DNA of 64,000 nucleotides from an uncultured Prevotellaceae bacterium. GTDB taxonomy: Bacteria > Bacteroidota > Bacteroidia > Bacteroidales > Muribaculaceae. A program made the position numbers and the translations under genes. The DNA lies in assembly GCA_947306175.1 (NCBI GenBank), contig CAMZFV010000002.1, positions 99,945-163,944 of the forward strand, in the 5' to 3' direction. This document shows positions 38,527 to 48,162 of the stretch, piece after piece. Under the pieces are notes generated by a model, which was given only the letters and a program-made list of their open reading frames with translations, made no database searches and was not told the origin of the DNA. The stretch's first letter is position 1. Each line of letters starts with the position of its first letter.

Positions 38527-40011
38527 ATGGGAAGAATTAATTGCTTTATCCCGTTTGCCAATGCCGAGCAGGCTGCGCAAACCATCCAGAACCTCAAGGA
38601 ACAGGAACTGGTGAACAAAATCTATCTCCTCGCCACCGAGGAAGGAGCCACTGCTGTCGAGGGCTGTGAGTTAGTACCCGTCAAGGGCCTCACTTCCAGC
38701 GCCACGATGCGCGCCATCGCTGAGCGTGCCGATGCCGACTATGTGTTGTACTACACCAAGTTTGACACGCTGAAGATGGGTCCGTTCTCATTGGAGCGTT
38801 TTGTGAAGTTGGGTGATGACACCCGCTCGGGTATGCTCTATGCCGACCACTACAACGTGACCGAGAAGGGTGCTGACAAGGCGCCTGTCATCGACTATCA
38901 GATGGGTAGCCTGAGGGATGATTTCGACTTCGGTTCGGTACTGTTCTTCTGCGGCTGCTGCTTCAAGAAGGCCGCAGAGGCGATGAAGGCTGACTATGAG
39001 TTTGCTGGCTTGTATGACCTGCGCCTCAAGTTGTCGCAGTTCGCTGCCATCACCCACATCAACGAGTTCCTTTACAGCGACGTTGAACTGGATACACGCA
39101 AGAGCGGCGAGAAGATTTTTGACTATGTGGATCCGCGCAACCGCGGCCGCCAGATCGAGATGGAACAGGCTTGCACCGAGCATCTCAAGGAGGTGGGCGG
39201 TTACCTGGCTCCCACGCGCATTGTGGACGGCAAGGAAGTGCCCAACTTCCGCCATATCGAGTTCAGCGAGGACAACTTTGAGGTCGAGGCAACGGTGATG
39301 ATACCCGTGCGTAACCGCATCCGCACCATCCGCGACGCCATTGACTCGGTGCTCAAGCAGGAGTGCAACTTCAAGTTCAACCTGATGGTGGTGGACAATT
39401 TCTCTACCGACGGCACCCGTGAGGCCATTGCCGAGTATGACGACCCGCGCCTGATCCACATCATCGCCGACTACTATGACATGGGCATCGGCGGTTACTG
39501 GAACCTGGCCGCTCATCGCCATAATGTGGGCAAATTCATTGTGCAGCTCGACAGTGACGATATGTACAAGGATGAGCACACGCTGCAGACGATGGTCAAC
39601 GCCTTCTACGAGCAGAACGTGGCCATGGTGGTAGGTACCTACCAGATGACCGACATCCACCTCAATCCCATCCCCCCCGGCATCATCGACCACAAGGAGT
39701 GGACGCCCGAGAACGGCCGTAACAACGCCTTGCGCATCAACGGCTTGGGTGCTCCCCGTGCATTCTATACGCCAGTGCTGCGTGACGTGAAGATTCCCAA
39801 CACCAGCTATGGTGAGGACTATGCACTGGGTCTGAACATCTCGCGCAACTACCAGATTGGGCGCGTATATGAGCCGGTTTATCTGTGCCGCCGTTGGGAC
39901 GACAACAGTGATGCTTCGCTCGACGTTGAGAAGATGAACCGCAACAACCTGTACAAGGACCGCATCCGCACCTGGGAACTCCAGGCCCGCATCGCGATGA
40001 ACAAAGGTTAA
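38527..40011 (+). CDS. GT2-family glycosyltransferase with extra N-terminal domain
   Basis: 494 residues, cytoplasmic, no signal peptide. The C-terminal half (about 255-470) is a GT-A family 2 domain: [10 protein letters not shown] at its start, the nucleotide-sugar site with [10 protein letters not shown], and QLDSDD as the metal-binding DxD. The N-terminal 240 residues look like a second, degenerate GT-A-like domain ([15 protein letters not shown]). The acceptor is unknown. It lies 37 bases after the amidase gene and is probably in the same operon. Confidence 0.78.
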   Translation: MGRINCFIPFANAEQAAQTIQNLKEQELVNKIYLLATEEGATAVEGCELVPVKGLTSSATMRAIAERADADYVLYYTKFDTLKMGPFSLERFVKLGDDTRSGMLYADHYNVTEKGADKAPVIDYQMGSLRDDFDFGSVLFFCGCCFKKAAEAMKADYEFAGLYDLRLKLSQFAAITHINEFLYSDVELDTRKSGEKIFDYVDPRNRGRQIEMEQACTEHLKEVGGYLAPTRIVDGKEVPNFRHIEFSEDNFEVEATVMIPVRNRIRTIRDAIDSVLKQECNFKFNLMVVDNFSTDGTREAIAEYDDPRLIHIIADYYDMGIGGYWNLAAHRHNVGKFIVQLDSDDMYKDEHTLQTMVNAFYEQNVAMVVGTYQMTDIHLNPIPPGIIDHKEWTPENGRNNALRINGLGAPRAFYTPVLRDVKIPNTSYGEDYALGLNISRNYQIGRVYEPVYLCRRWDDNSDASLDVEKMNRNNLYKDRIRTWELQARIAMNKG

Positions 40012-40017
40012 AATATA

Positions 40018-40108
40018 AGGCGTTAGGCATTAGGTTTTAGGCATTAGGTATTTGCGGATGCCTCCTAAAACCTAAAGCCTAAAACCTAAAGCCTAAAACC
40101 TAAAGCCT
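40018..40108. repeat. TTAGGNN heptamer array with inverted counterpart, within the salvage operon
   Basis: Units of one sense (GTTAGGCATTAGGTTTTAGG and on) fill about 40018-40049. After some 14 bases, alternating CCTAAAA and CCTAAAG heptamers, six in all plus CCT, fill 40064-40108. The array ends four bases before the next start codon, so it occupies that gene's ribosome-binding region. Confidence 0.85.
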
Positions 40109-40112
40109 GAAG

Positions 40113-41072
40113 ATGGATTATAGTGTAGTGGTCAATAGGCTTATTGCCAGGCAACAGCGTGACTGGGACTTGGTTGGCGCCAATTATGCGGCGCTCGCCA
40201 GTGCCGTCACTCGCACGTTGCAGGTGGGTGAGTCAACTATTGTGCTGCAGTTTAATCCTGAAAGGCGCCGCTCGTCGGCTGCCGCTATCGACAAGCAATC
40301 GTTGGCGAACCGAGATTGTTTCTTGTGCAGTGAGCACCAACCTGCTAAGCAGAAGACTGTGCTGTGGGGAGACCACTACAAGATACAAGTCAATCCTTAT
40401 CCAATCTTCAAACGACATCTCACGATAGCCGATCTGCGGCATGTTCCGCAACGGTTGTCGGGCAGGGTGGGGGATATGCTGTCGATTGCCAAAGCGTTGC
40501 CCGAGTTTGTCGTATTTTACAATGGGCCGCAATGTGGCGCTTCAGCTCCTGACCATGCTCATTTTCAGGCAGGAGCCAAAGGCGAAATGCCGTTGCTTGA
40601 TGAGTTGGCACATGCTACGACCCACTTGCTGGCCGATGGCGACGAGGGTTTTATCGGCTACGTGGACACCTTGGGCCGCAGCCTCTTCACAATAGAGACC
40701 TCGACACAGCGTGCCGCTGAGCGATACGCATTGCGGCTGCTGGACTCGCTCCCTGTTCCTAAAGAGGCTTACGAACCGATGGTCAACGCATTGTGCTGGT
40801 GGAACCAGACAAACCGCTTGTGGCACTTGGTCATTTTCCCGCGTCACAAGCATCGTCCTGCCTGCTACGGTGAAGGCGAGGGCCGCTTATTGCTCAGCCC
40901 CGGCGCCGTTGATATGGGCGGCCTCTGGGCTGTTCCCGAGCAAAGTGATTTCGAGACCCTCACGCCAGAGATGATCCAGGCGATGTATAACGAATTGTGC
41001 ATGACCCGCAAGGACTTGACTCCTGTCATCACAGGCTTCACCCACCACTGGGAAGACCTCCAACCCATATAA
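40113..41072 (+). CDS. DUF4922 protein, HIT-like nucleotidyltransferase/phosphorylase
   Basis: 319 residues, cytoplasmic. CFLC (C69 and C72) may bind zinc, and DHAHFQ (H148, H150) is a histidine-triad-like catalytic motif of the GalT/Ap4A phosphorylase/GDP-hexose phosphorylase group. The family is annotated DUF4922; the reaction is not established from sequence. Its place between a glycosyltransferase and cell-wall genes suggests it acts on a nucleotide sugar. The start codon lies against the heptamer array. Confidence 0.75.
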   Translation: MDYSVVVNRLIARQQRDWDLVGANYAALASAVTRTLQVGESTIVLQFNPERRRSSAAAIDKQSLANRDCFLCSEHQPAKQKTVLWGDHYKIQVNPYPIFKRHLTIADLRHVPQRLSGRVGDMLSIAKALPEFVVFYNGPQCGASAPDHAHFQAGAKGEMPLLDELAHATTHLLADGDEGFIGYVDTLGRSLFTIETSTQRAAERYALRLLDSLPVPKEAYEPMVNALCWWNQTNRLWHLVIFPRHKHRPACYGEGEGRLLLSPGAVDMGGLWAVPEQSDFETLTPEMIQAMYNELCMTRKDLTPVITGFTHHWEDLQPI

Positions 41073-41083
41073 ATGGGAAAATA

Positions 41084-41099
41084 GGGACGGTTCTTTTGA
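41084..41099 (+). repeat. REP-like motif GGGACGGTTCTTTTGA
   Basis: This short sequence resembles half of the REP elements that accompany IS200-like (RAYT) transposases in many bacteria. No second half and no transposase is present nearby. The resemblance is from memory. Confidence 0.35.
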
Positions 41100-41127
41100 T
41101 GTAAAAATAACTAAAAACTAAGATATT

Positions 41128-42462
41128 ATGGACGAGAAGAAGATACCGCAAGTGAGAGTGGGCATCATGAATGAGCCGACGATTGAGTTTGTGCTCAAAG
41201 GTGACTACCGTGTGAATGGTACTGCATGCAGCGGCGACCAGGCGGCCCGCTGTGTCGATGGACAGGTGGAGTGGAATGGCAACCGCTATGACGAACTGCT
41301 GTTTGAGCCTGTCAATGCCGAGAAAGCCTCGTTTACGTTGAAGGCAGTCACCATCGGTGTGAGCTTCCACTGGAAACGCAAGGAGGACCAGACATTTAAA
41401 GGCGCCTTACACATCATTGTGGAGGATGGAAAATTGACGCCTGTTAACGTGTTGAGCGTCGAGGACTATCTGCTGAGCGTCATTTCCAGCGAAATGAGTG
41501 CCCATGCCTCGCTCGAACTGCTGAAGGCTCATGCCGTCATCTCCCGCAGTTGGCTATTGGCTCAGATCCACACCGAGGAGACCGTCAAGCCTGCTGATCG
41601 CAATCCTGATGCTCCTGGCGAGATGATGGACACCCCTGAGGAACTGGTCAAGTGGTGGGACCGTGATGACCATGTGAACTTCGATGTGTGTGCCGATGAC
41701 CACTGCCAACGCTATCAGGGCATTACCCGTGCCAGTACCGAAAAGGTGGAGCAGGCCATCCGTGCCACTTGGGGCCAAGTGCTCATGCACGGCGGCGCGT
41801 TGTGTGACGCCCGCTTCAGCAAATCCTGCGGTGGCGTGATGGAGGAATTTGAGAATTGCTGGGAACCGCATCATCACGACTATCTGGAGGCACGTCGCGA
41901 CGGTGAGAACGAGGAGGATTTCCCTGACCTCACCCGCGAGGACAATGCCGCCGAATGGATTCTTTCTTCTCCTAGCGCCTTCTGCAACACCACCGACCCC
42001 GAAATCCTCTCACAGGTGCTCAACGACTATGATCAGGAGACCAAGGACTTTTACCGCTGGAAGGTGGAATATACCCAAGATGAACTTGCCGCCCTTATTA
42101 AGGAGCGCACGGGCATAGACTATGGCCGTATCCGCGACCTGCAACCCGTGGCGCGTGGCACCAGCGGCCGCTTGTATCGTTTGCGCATTGTCGGAGAGAA
42201 ACGTGAACGCATTATCGGCAAAGAGCTGACCATCCGCTACACCTTGTCGCCCTCATGCCTGTATAGTTCTGCCTTTGTCGTCGAGAAACACGATAAGGAT
42301 GAGGACGGCTATCCCGCCAAGTTCGTGTTGCGCGGGGCCGGGTGGGGCCATGGCGCTGGCCTTTGCCAGATCGGTGCCGCCGTGATGGGAGCCAAGGGAT
42401 ATGATTACAAGCAGATCCTGCTGCACTACTTCGTCGGTGCTTCGATTGAAAAAAGATATTAA
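41128..42462 (+). CDS. SpoIID/LytB-domain protein without signal peptide
   Basis: 444 residues. The SpoIID domain starts near residue 100 (VNVLSVEDYLLSVISSEMS, with E122 in the position of the catalytic glutamate) and ends in the signature GAGWGHGAGLCQIGA near residue 405. SpoIID is a lytic transglycosylase that cuts glycan strands lacking stem peptides. This one starts MDEKKIPQVRVG with no signal peptide, and an in-frame TAA at 41119 rules out an upstream extension, so it may act in the cytoplasm. The domain carries an insert around residues 150-200. Confidence 0.85.
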   Translation: MDEKKIPQVRVGIMNEPTIEFVLKGDYRVNGTACSGDQAARCVDGQVEWNGNRYDELLFEPVNAEKASFTLKAVTIGVSFHWKRKEDQTFKGALHIIVEDGKLTPVNVLSVEDYLLSVISSEMSAHASLELLKAHAVISRSWLLAQIHTEETVKPADRNPDAPGEMMDTPEELVKWWDRDDHVNFDVCADDHCQRYQGITRASTEKVEQAIRATWGQVLMHGGALCDARFSKSCGGVMEEFENCWEPHHHDYLEARRDGENEEDFPDLTREDNAAEWILSSPSAFCNTTDPEILSQVLNDYDQETKDFYRWKVEYTQDELAALIKERTGIDYGRIRDLQPVARGTSGRLYRLRIVGEKRERIIGKELTIRYTLSPSCLYSSAFVVEKHDKDEDGYPAKFVLRGAGWGHGAGLCQIGAAVMGAKGYDYKQILLHYFVGASIEKRY

Positions 42463-42501
42463 AGTCCTTAGAAACTAATAACTTATAAACGAAATATAGA
42501 T

Positions 42502-43842
42502 ATGAAAGAAGTTAAGATTGAACCAAGACAAAAGACCCCGTGGTGGTGGGTGCCTACCCTGTATTTTGCCGAGGGTGTGCCCTACTTTGTGGTCAACAAC
42601 ATCTCGGTGATGATGTTCACCAAGATGGGTGTCCCTAACGGAGACATGTCGTTTTTCACGACTTTGCTTTATTTCCCGTGGTTCCTCAAGGGCATCTGGA
42701 GCCCCATCGTCGATGTGGTGAAAACCAAGCGCTGGTGGATTATCGCCATGCAGATAATCATGACGGCTATGCTCATCCTGTTGACATTGACCTTGCCACG
42801 TCCCGAGGCCTCATCGATTGCCGCAGGCAACACGTCAATCAGTATCTTCTGGTTCACGCTAGTGCTGTTCATCATCGCTGCTTTTGCTTCGGCGACTCAC
42901 GACATTGCTGCTGACGGCTTCTATATGCTGGCTCATAGCCCCAGTAGCCAAGCCGCATTCATCGGCATCCGCAGCGTGTTCTATCGCGTAGCATCTGTCT
43001 TCGGCCAGGGTGTGCTGGTGTTCATTGCCGGTGTGGTCGAGAGCAAGACTGGCAACATTCCCCTGTCGTGGCAGATCACGCTGGGTGTGTCGGCTGCCGT
43101 GTTCTTCCTAATCACCTTGTATCACACCTTTGCTCTTCCTCATTCAGCTGACGACAAGCCCCGTAATGAGGGTGCTGAGGGGGCCGCTAAAAACAACTTA
43201 GCAGAACTAGGTAACTCCTTTGTGACCTTTGTCAAGAAACCCGGTTGCTTGCTGGCTATTGCCTTCATGTTGCTGTATCGCTTGCCCGAGGGCTTCCTCA
43301 TCAAGCTGTGCCAGCCATTCCTCGTACATTCTACCGAGCAAGGCGGTTTGGGTCTGAGCACTGAGATGGTGGGTACTGTCTATGGCGTGTTTGGCGTGAT
43401 TGCCTTGTTGCTGGGTGGTATCTTGGGAGGTATCTATTCGTCGCGTGTGGGTCTTAAGAAATCGCTGTGGGTGATGGCGGCATGTATGACGCTGCCTTGC
43501 CTGACGTTTGTATATCTAGCTATCGCACAGCCTACTAACATCGTAATTATCACCATCGCATTGTGTATTGAACAGTTCGGCTATGGCTTTGGTTTCACTG
43601 CCTACATGTTGTACATGATGTACTTCAGCGAGGGTGAATTCAAGACGTCGCACTACGCTATCTGCACTGCCTTTATGGCACTGAGTATGATGTTGCCGGG
43701 CTTTGTCGCAGGTTATATCCAGGAGGCCATTGGCTACGTGAACTTCTTCTGGATGGTGATGGCTTGCTGCTTCGCCACCCTGCTGGTGACCTACTTCGTG
43801 GACCGCACCATCGACCCCAACTACGGCAAGAAAACCGACTAA
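42502..43842 (+). CDS. ampG: AmpG-like muropeptide permease (MFS)
   Basis: 446 residues with about twelve membrane segments. The start PWWWVPTLYFAEGVPYFVVN and the motif WSPIVDVVKTKRWW are typical of the AmpG group of the major facilitator family, which imports anhydro-muropeptides or related sugars into the cytoplasm. The substrate of this member is inferred from family and neighbours (SpoIID, NamZ, MurK, MurQ). It lies 39 bases after the SpoIID gene. Confidence 0.82.
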   Translation: MKEVKIEPRQKTPWWWVPTLYFAEGVPYFVVNNISVMMFTKMGVPNGDMSFFTTLLYFPWFLKGIWSPIVDVVKTKRWWIIAMQIIMTAMLILLTLTLPRPEASSIAAGNTSISIFWFTLVLFIIAAFASATHDIAADGFYMLAHSPSSQAAFIGIRSVFYRVASVFGQGVLVFIAGVVESKTGNIPLSWQITLGVSAAVFFLITLYHTFALPHSADDKPRNEGAEGAAKNNLAELGNSFVTFVKKPGCLLAIAFMLLYRLPEGFLIKLCQPFLVHSTEQGGLGLSTEMVGTVYGVFGVIALLLGGILGGIYSSRVGLKKSLWVMAACMTLPCLTFVYLAIAQPTNIVIITIALCIEQFGYGFGFTAYMLYMMYFSEGEFKTSHYAICTAFMALSMMLPGFVAGYIQEAIGYVNFFWMVMACCFATLLVTYFVDRTIDPNYGKKTD

Positions 43843-43855
43843 CCCTTAACATCTC

Positions 43856-43925
43856 AATGCGAATTTCGCGAATGTGACGAATTTCGCTGATGGTTATTCT
43901 TAGTTTAATTAGCGCAATTCGCATT
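43856..43925. repeat. intergenic inverted repeat and shared leader element
   Basis: Perfect ten-base arms AATGCGAATT (43856-43865) and AATTCGCATT (43916-43925) enclose 50 bases. The right side contains TAGTTTAATTAGCGCAATTC (from 43901), which recurs with one change at 48163. A GCGAAT/GACGAAT motif repeats inside. It ends 14 bases before the next start codon. Confidence 0.75.
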
Positions 43926-43939
43926 AAATAGATAACAAC

Positions 43940-45190
43940 ATGAAGAAGATATTATTTATAGTGTGTTTAGTGGTGGCGGTGACTGCAGGGGCGGTTGTCA
44001 AGCCGGGTGTCGAGGTGCTGCGTGACGGCGGGTTTGCGCCGTTGCAGGGCAAGCGCGTGGGACTGGTGACCAATCCCAGCGGTATCGACAACAACCTTAA
44101 GAGCACCGTTGACATCCTGAACGAGGCGCCTGGTGTGCAACTCGTTGCGCTGTTTGGCCCCGAGCACGGCGTGCGTGGCAATGCCCATGCGGGCGATGCT
44201 GTAGGTGACGCTGTGGATCCCATCACGGGCATCAAGATGTATTCGCTCTTTGGCAAGACCCATGAGCCGACCGCCGAGATGCTGAAGGACATCGATGTGC
44301 TGATTTATGACATCCAGGACGTGGGCTGCCGCAGCTATACGTTCTACGCCACAATGGGCGTGTGCATGCAGGCCTGTGCGAAATATGGTACCGAATTTAT
44401 GGTGCTGGACCGACCCAATCCGTTGGGCGGCAACAAGATTGAGGGTAACCTCGTTGAGCCAGGCTATTTCTCATTTGTGAGCAAGTATGCCATCCCCTAT
44501 ATCTATGGTTTGACGCCTGGCGAGTTGGCCACTTTCCTCAATGAGGAGGGCATCATCGGTCAGGAGTCGAAGACGGGTCGCAAGTGTAAGCTGACTGTCA
44601 TCCCTATGGAAGGCTGGACGCGTGACATGAAGTTCCGCGATACGGATATGCCTTGGGTGCTGCCATCACCGCAGATTCCCACGCCTGAGAGTGCGTTTTT
44701 CTATCCTGTTTCGGGTATTCTGGGAGAGTTGTACATCTTCAACACGGGCATTGGTTATACCTTGCCTTTCCAGACGTTTGCTGCTTCTTGGATTAATGCC
44801 GACTCGTTGGCGATGCGCATGAACGCCTTGAACCTGCCGGGTTTGAACTTCAGGCCCATCAATTACAAGCCGTTCTTCGCCTTGAGCGTGGCTGTGGACA
44901 AGTCGCTGCAGGAGGTGCATGGTGTGCAGACCTACATTACCGATCCTGATGCAGCCAACCTGTGCCTGACGCAGTTCTATTTCCTGCAAGTCATTCACGA
45001 GATGTACCCCCAGGTGGAACTGTTCGAGCAGAACCCCAAGCGCTATGCCATGTTTGACAAGGTATGTGGCACCAAGGAGATCCGCGAGCGCTTTATCAAG
45101 CGCTACCGTGTCGAGGATATGGCCGACTATTGGAATAAAGATGTTGAGGTGTTCCGCATGCGTTCGTCTAAGTATTACCTGTATCACTAA
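43940..45190 (+). CDS. namZ: exo-beta-N-acetylmuramidase NamZ (DUF1343)
   Basis: 416 residues with a signal peptide (to about residue 18), so periplasmic. DUF1343 landmarks are LVTNPSGID, FGPEHGVRG, DVLIYDIQDVGCRSYTF and LDRPNPLGG. The family, as shown for the Bacillus enzyme, removes MurNAc from the non-reducing end of peptidoglycan glycans. It fits upstream of a MurNAc uptake protein, kinase and etherase. The gap to the next gene is 11 bases. Confidence 0.88.
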   Translation: MKKILFIVCLVVAVTAGAVVKPGVEVLRDGGFAPLQGKRVGLVTNPSGIDNNLKSTVDILNEAPGVQLVALFGPEHGVRGNAHAGDAVGDAVDPITGIKMYSLFGKTHEPTAEMLKDIDVLIYDIQDVGCRSYTFYATMGVCMQACAKYGTEFMVLDRPNPLGGNKIEGNLVEPGYFSFVSKYAIPYIYGLTPGELATFLNEEGIIGQESKTGRKCKLTVIPMEGWTRDMKFRDTDMPWVLPSPQIPTPESAFFYPVSGILGELYIFNTGIGYTLPFQTFAASWINADSLAMRMNALNLPGLNFRPINYKPFFALSVAVDKSLQEVHGVQTYITDPDAANLCLTQFYFLQVIHEMYPQVELFEQNPKRYAMFDKVCGTKEIRERFIKRYRVEDMADYWNKDVEVFRMRSSKYYLYH

Positions 45191-45201
45191 TTCCGATTAT
45201 T

Positions 45202-46362
45202 ATGGCAAAAGATAATAAACGATTGCTGTCGCTTGACATCCTGCGTGGTATCACCATTGCGGGAATGCTGCTGGTGAATAATCCCGGTTCGTGGAGTTAC
45301 ATCTACCGCCCGCTGGAGCATGCTGATTGGATTGGGTTGACTCCCACCGACCTTGTGTTCCCGTTCTTTGTGTTCTGCATGGGTGTGTCGATGGCCTTTT
45401 CGCTCAAGAAGTTCAATTACAAGATGTCGGGGCCGCTGATGTGGAAAATTGTCCGCCGCACGGTGATTCTTTTCCTCATTGGTTGGGCAGTGCAGTGGTT
45501 CGGCCATCTGGTACGCGGCCTGTGCAAGGGCGACCCCTTTGTCGAAGCGGTCAATAACCTGGACACGTTGCGCTATCTGGGCGTGTTCCAGCGTTTGGCT
45601 CTGGTCTATTTCTTTGGCTCGTTGTGTGCCGTGCTGTTCAAGCGCAAGTTCATTCCGTGGCTGGTGGGCATCATCCTGGTGGTATATGCGCTCATTTTGG
45701 GCTTGGGGAACGGCTATGACTTCTCGCTCAAGAACATCATCGCCCAGATTGACAACAGTGTGCTGGGCACCAACCACATGTACCACGAGTGGGCCTATGG
45801 CGAGCAACTCTCGTTTGATCCTGAGGGCATCTTGAGCACCCTACCGTGCATCGCTCATGTGCTCATCGGTTACCTGGTGGGCCGCATGATCCTGTCGGTT
45901 CACAACAACCCCGAGCGCGTAACAAAGATGCTGCTGTGGGGTACATTGCTGCTGCTGGCTGGCTGGTTGCTGCAATATGGCATCCCCTGTGGCAAGAAAA
46001 TGTGGTCATCGACGTTTGTGATGATCACTTGCGGCATGGCGATGTGCATCCAGGCGATGCTCATCCATTATGTCGATATCAAGGGCAAGAAAGGAGGATG
46101 GACACGATTCTTTGAGTCATTCGGTGTTAATCCGCTAGCACTCTACCTGCTGGGAACGATTCTCGCCATCCTGTTTGGCGCTATCCCCATCGGTCATGAT
46201 GCCGAGGGCGGCAATATCACTATCCACAGTGCCGTTTACGATGGCCTGAAATGGTGCTGCAATGAGTACATGGCTTCGGCGCTCTATGCCATCGCCTTTG
46301 TGTTGCTCAACTGGGTCATTGGCCATATCCTCTACAAGAAGAAAATTTACATAAAAATATAA
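45202..46362 (+). CDS. murT: DUF5009-type multipass membrane protein, MurT-like
   Basis: 386 residues and about ten membrane segments. LLSLDILRGITIAGMLLVNN at the N-terminus and DLVFPFFVFCMGVSMAFSL are typical of the family related to heparan-alpha-glucosaminide N-acetyltransferase. In Tannerella forsythia, the cluster order MurNAc transporter (MurT), sugar kinase (MurK), MurQ is the same as here, so inner-membrane uptake of MurNAc is the favoured role. A trans-membrane acetyltransferase role is the alternative. Confidence 0.72.
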   Translation: MAKDNKRLLSLDILRGITIAGMLLVNNPGSWSYIYRPLEHADWIGLTPTDLVFPFFVFCMGVSMAFSLKKFNYKMSGPLMWKIVRRTVILFLIGWAVQWFGHLVRGLCKGDPFVEAVNNLDTLRYLGVFQRLALVYFFGSLCAVLFKRKFIPWLVGIILVVYALILGLGNGYDFSLKNIIAQIDNSVLGTNHMYHEWAYGEQLSFDPEGILSTLPCIAHVLIGYLVGRMILSVHNNPERVTKMLLWGTLLLLAGWLLQYGIPCGKKMWSSTFVMITCGMAMCIQAMLIHYVDIKGKKGGWTRFFESFGVNPLALYLLGTILAILFGAIPIGHDAEGGNITIHSAVYDGLKWCCNEYMASALYAIAFVLLNWVIGHILYKKKIYIKI

Positions 46363-46400
46363 GATCTATAACTGACATTAATTTAAAAAACTAAAATATT

Positions 46401-47252
46401 ATGATGATTCTTATTGCTGACTGCGGCTCAACCAAGATTAACTGGACGCTGCTTAACGGAAAAGAGAAGGTAGCGCAGATTTTCACTACCGGTATGAACG
46501 CTCTGTTGCTCACCGAGGAGGAAATGAAGGAACAGATCAAACGCGAATTGATGCCCCATCTTGTCAATTACAAGGTGGATGAGATCTATTACTATGGTGC
46601 TGGTATCATTTCGGACGAAATCAAGCAGCAGGTGGTTAATGCGCTGCGTGCCAACCTGCCCAGCGCCGGCAAGGTGGAAGTGGCCAGCGACCTGCTCGCC
46701 GCTGCGCGTGCCGTGTGTGGCCGCAAGCCTGGTATCGCCTGCATCCTGGGTACTGGAAGTAATTCGTGCTACTATGATGGCGAGAAGGTGGTGATGAATG
46801 TATCGCCGCTGGGTTACATCCTTGGTGACGAGGGTAGTGGTGCCGTATTGGGCAAACTGCTCGTGGGCGATGTGCTGAAGAAGCAGATTCCCCAGCACTT
46901 GTGCGACAAGTTCATGAAGGAATACAACCTGGACTATACGACCATCATTACGTCGGTCTATCGCAAGCCTGCCGCCAATCGTTTCCTGGCTCAGTTTGCT
47001 CCCTTCTTGGAGCACAACATCGAGGAACCGTCGATTCATGACATCGTCTTCCGCTCGTTCACTGACTTTTTCAAGCGCAACGTGGCCAGCTATCCGAACT
47101 ACAAGGAGTTGCCTTGTAACTTCGTGGGCTCTATCGCCTTGTGCGAGAAGAAGGTGCTGCAAGAGGCTGCCGAGGCACAAGGTATCACCATCGGTGTCAT
47201 CATGAAAGATCCGATGGAAGGTCTCGTGAAATACCACTCGACCGCCGAGTGA
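46401..47252 (+). CDS. murK: MurNAc/GlcNAc kinase (MurK-like, BadF family)
   Basis: 283 residues. The phosphate loop ADCGSTK (D7 to K12), the motif LGTGSNSCYYDG and LGDEGSGAVLG are intact, so it should be active. Its position between the MurT-like protein and MurQ points to making MurNAc-6-phosphate in the cytoplasm. It has two adjacent ATG codons at 46401 and 46404. A paralogue with a changed loop lies at 32614. Confidence 0.85.
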   Translation: MMILIADCGSTKINWTLLNGKEKVAQIFTTGMNALLLTEEEMKEQIKRELMPHLVNYKVDEIYYYGAGIISDEIKQQVVNALRANLPSAGKVEVASDLLAAARAVCGRKPGIACILGTGSNSCYYDGEKVVMNVSPLGYILGDEGSGAVLGKLLVGDVLKKQIPQHLCDKFMKEYNLDYTTIITSVYRKPAANRFLAQFAPFLEHNIEEPSIHDIVFRSFTDFFKRNVASYPNYKELPCNFVGSIALCEKKVLQEAAEAQGITIGVIMKDPMEGLVKYHSTAE

Positions 47253-47292
47253 CGTTAATGTAAGGTTGTTGAATCTTTAATTTATTTAGATT

Positions 47293-48108
47293 ATGGCTTT
47301 TGTGAAAATAAGCGAACAACCGTCGCTATATGATGACCTGGAAAAGAAGTCGGTGCGTGAGATCCTCACCGAAATCAATCAGGAGGACCATAAGGTGGCC
47401 GATGCGGTGCAGAAGGCGATCCCACAGATTGAACGTTTGGTCTTGGGCATCGTCGAGCGCATGAAGAAGGGTGGTCGCATCTTCTATATGGGTGCGGGCA
47501 CCAGCGGACGCCTGGGCGTGTTGGACGCGAGTGAGATACCGCCCACCTTCGGCATGTCGCCTGGATGGATTATCGGTCTCATCGCAGGTGGCGACACGGC
47601 TTTGCGTAATGCGGTCGAGAATGCCGAGGATGACACCGCTCAGGGATGGAAAGACCTGCAGGAGTATAATGTGACGCCGCTGGATACGGTGATCGGTATC
47701 GCGGCATCAGGCACGACCCCTTACGTCATCGGGGCCTTGCGTGATGCGCGTGCCAACGGTTGCTTGACTGCTGCTGTCACCAGCAATCCCGATGCGCCAG
47801 TCAGTGAGGCTGCCGAGATTGCCATCGAGATGATTGTAGGGCCTGAGTATGTCACGGGCTCTTCCCGCATGAAGAGCGGCACGGGGCAGAAACTCATCTG
47901 CAACATGATTTCGACTAGCGTGATGATTCAGATGGGACGTGTCAAGGGCAACAAGATGGTGAACATGCAGCTCACTAACCAGAAACTCGTGGACCGTGGC
48001 ACCCGTTGGCTCGTCGAGGAGCTCAAACTCCCCTATGATGATGCCAAGCGCCTGTTGTTGCTACATGGCTCGGTAAAGAAAGCCATCGATGCTTACCGTG
48101 CTGAGTAA
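47293..48108 (+). CDS. murQ: N-acetylmuramic acid 6-phosphate etherase (MurQ)
   Basis: 271 residues, SIS fold. It converts MurNAc-6-phosphate into GlcNAc-6-phosphate and D-lactate. GAGTSGRLGVLDASEIPPTFG (given here by its ends at about residues 64-84) holds the phosphate site and the catalytic glutamate; IAASGTTPYVIGAL is the second sugar-phosphate loop. It is somewhat shorter than the 298-residue E. coli enzyme, at the C-terminus. Confidence 0.93.
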   Translation: MAFVKISEQPSLYDDLEKKSVREILTEINQEDHKVADAVQKAIPQIERLVLGIVERMKKGGRIFYMGAGTSGRLGVLDASEIPPTFGMSPGWIIGLIAGGDTALRNAVENAEDDTAQGWKDLQEYNVTPLDTVIGIAASGTTPYVIGALRDARANGCLTAAVTSNPDAPVSEAAEIAIEMIVGPEYVTGSSRMKSGTGQKLICNMISTSVMIQMGRVKGNKMVNMQLTNQKLVDRGTRWLVEELKLPYDDAKRLLLLHGSVKKAIDAYRAE

Positions 48109-48162
48109 CTAAACGGCTGATTTGACTGATTAAACAAATTGTTTTTCGATGTGCCAATTAAT

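Noticed and set aside
40018..40108. CRISPR or classic transposon end
   Set aside because: Seven-base units without spacers, no transposase, no target duplication seen.
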